Shown here piece after piece: positions 21,988-22,439 of a stretch of 22,439 bases of DNA (positions are counted from its first letter, which is position 1; each line of letters opens with the position of its first letter). This DNA comes from Bacteroidales bacterium UBA3742 (GTDB lineage Bacteria; Bacteroidota; Bacteroidia; Bacteroidales; Paludibacteraceae): contig DFGU01000036.1 in NCBI GenBank assembly GCA_002371785.1, positions 1 through 22,439 of the forward strand. The letters are read 5' to 3'. The notes beneath the pieces are model-generated. The model worked only from the letters and a program-made list of their open reading frames with translations, ran no database searches and was not told the DNA's origin. The translations under genes and the position numbers were made by a program.

Positions 21988-22439
21988 TTACTCCTTCAGC
22001 CACCGATCCAGCCACTCGAAGAACGTACGTTGCCACAGTATGCCGTTCTGCGGACTCAGCACCCAGTGGTTCTCATCGGGGAAGATGAGCAGTTCGGACG
22101 GCACGCCGCGCATCTGGGCGGCATCAAAGGCAGCCATGGCCTGGTTGGCCAGGATGCGGTAGTCTTTCTCGCCGTGGATGCATAGGATAGGGGTATCCCA
22201 CTTATCCACAAAGCGGTGGGGACTGTTCTGGAACGTACGTTGTGCCGTAGCGTTCTTCTTATCCCAGTAGGCGCCACCCATATCCCAATTGGCAAACCAT
22301 TTCTCCTCGGTCTCCAAGTATTGCATCTCCAGGTTGAAGATACCGTCATGTGCTATGAAAGCTTTGAATCGCTTGTCGTGATGACCGGCCAGCCAATAGA
22401 CACTGTAGCCGCCAAACGAGGCACCTACGCAGCCGAGGT
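21988..22439 (-). CDS. S9 family (prolyl oligopeptidase-type) serine peptidase, C-terminal part
   Basis: The gene enters the window from the right, so only the last ~150 residues are visible. They form the end of an alpha/beta-hydrolase domain. The nucleophile motif GASFGGYS lies close to the window edge (~22400-22425). The catalytic aspartate sits in ILCIHGEKDYR and the histidine in FPDENHWV. A WFANWDMGGAYWD segment between serine and aspartate is typical of S9 peptidases of the DPP4/acylaminoacyl-peptidase group in Bacteroidetes. The N-terminal propeller and any signal peptide are outside the window. It is the first of three minus-strand genes in this stretch. Confidence 0.85.
   Translation of the reverse strand, partial: LGCVGASFGGYSVYWLAGHHDKRFKAFIAHDGIFNLEMQYLETEEKWFANWDMGGAYWDKKNATAQRTFQNSPHRFVDKWDTPILCIHGEKDYRILANQAMAAFDAAQMRGVPSELLIFPDENHWVLSPQNGILWQRTFFEWLDRWLKE

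Overview
The window looks like chromosomal DNA from a member of the Bacteroidales (phylum Bacteroidota). The grounds are several promoters of the Bacteroidetes type (TTG/TTTG, about 20 bp, TAnnTTTG), a Bacteroides-like tryptophanase, a protein with a Por-secretion (type IX) style C-terminal tail, Fib_succ_major-type surface domains, and an HU / 29-residue basic protein / RNase E/G cluster. I cannot assign a family or genus.

Layout. Positions 3-3073 hold the 3' part of a large secreted multidomain surface protein, overlapping by 4 nt an outer-membrane beta-barrel-like protein. Positions 3074-3839 are non-coding and packed with hairpins: a terminator, a promoter, twin 20-nt palindromes, then a roughly 160-nt nested rod-shaped RNA fold that runs straight into an intrinsic terminator. 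Positions 3840-8549 are a tightly packed five-gene operon of exported proteins: an unrecognised helical protein, an LPP20-like protein, three proteins with short CsgG/LpoB-like alpha/beta domains, one of them ending in a Fib_succ_major-type domain and one in ten MORN repeats. It is visibly more A+T-rich than the genes to its right. This operon and its structured leader are the best candidate for an undescribed system. Positions 8550-9353 are non-coding with a terminator, tandem repeats and a large inverted repeat.

From 9354 the content is mostly housekeeping: tryptophanase (tnaA), a complex palindromic repeat array, a terminator hairpin merged with the next promoter, an AMP-forming acyl-CoA synthetase, and tRNA 2-thiouridylase (mnmA). 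Next comes a three-gene cell-surface acylation cassette (SGNH hydrolase, MBOAT acyltransferase, DHHW protein). MutY lies convergently on the minus strand. A divergent promoter region leads rightward to HU, a tiny bS22/COX24-like ribosomal protein and RNase E/G.

Positions 20621 to the end are a minus-strand group: a 5'-incomplete S9-type serine peptidase, an acyl-ACP thioesterase and an orphan C-terminal domain of class II ribonucleotide reductase (NrdJb-like). These genes are separated by arrays of an 8-bp tandem repeat. I found no tRNA, rRNA, CRISPR array, transposase or integrase. All assignments rest on reading motifs and family resemblance; no database search was run.
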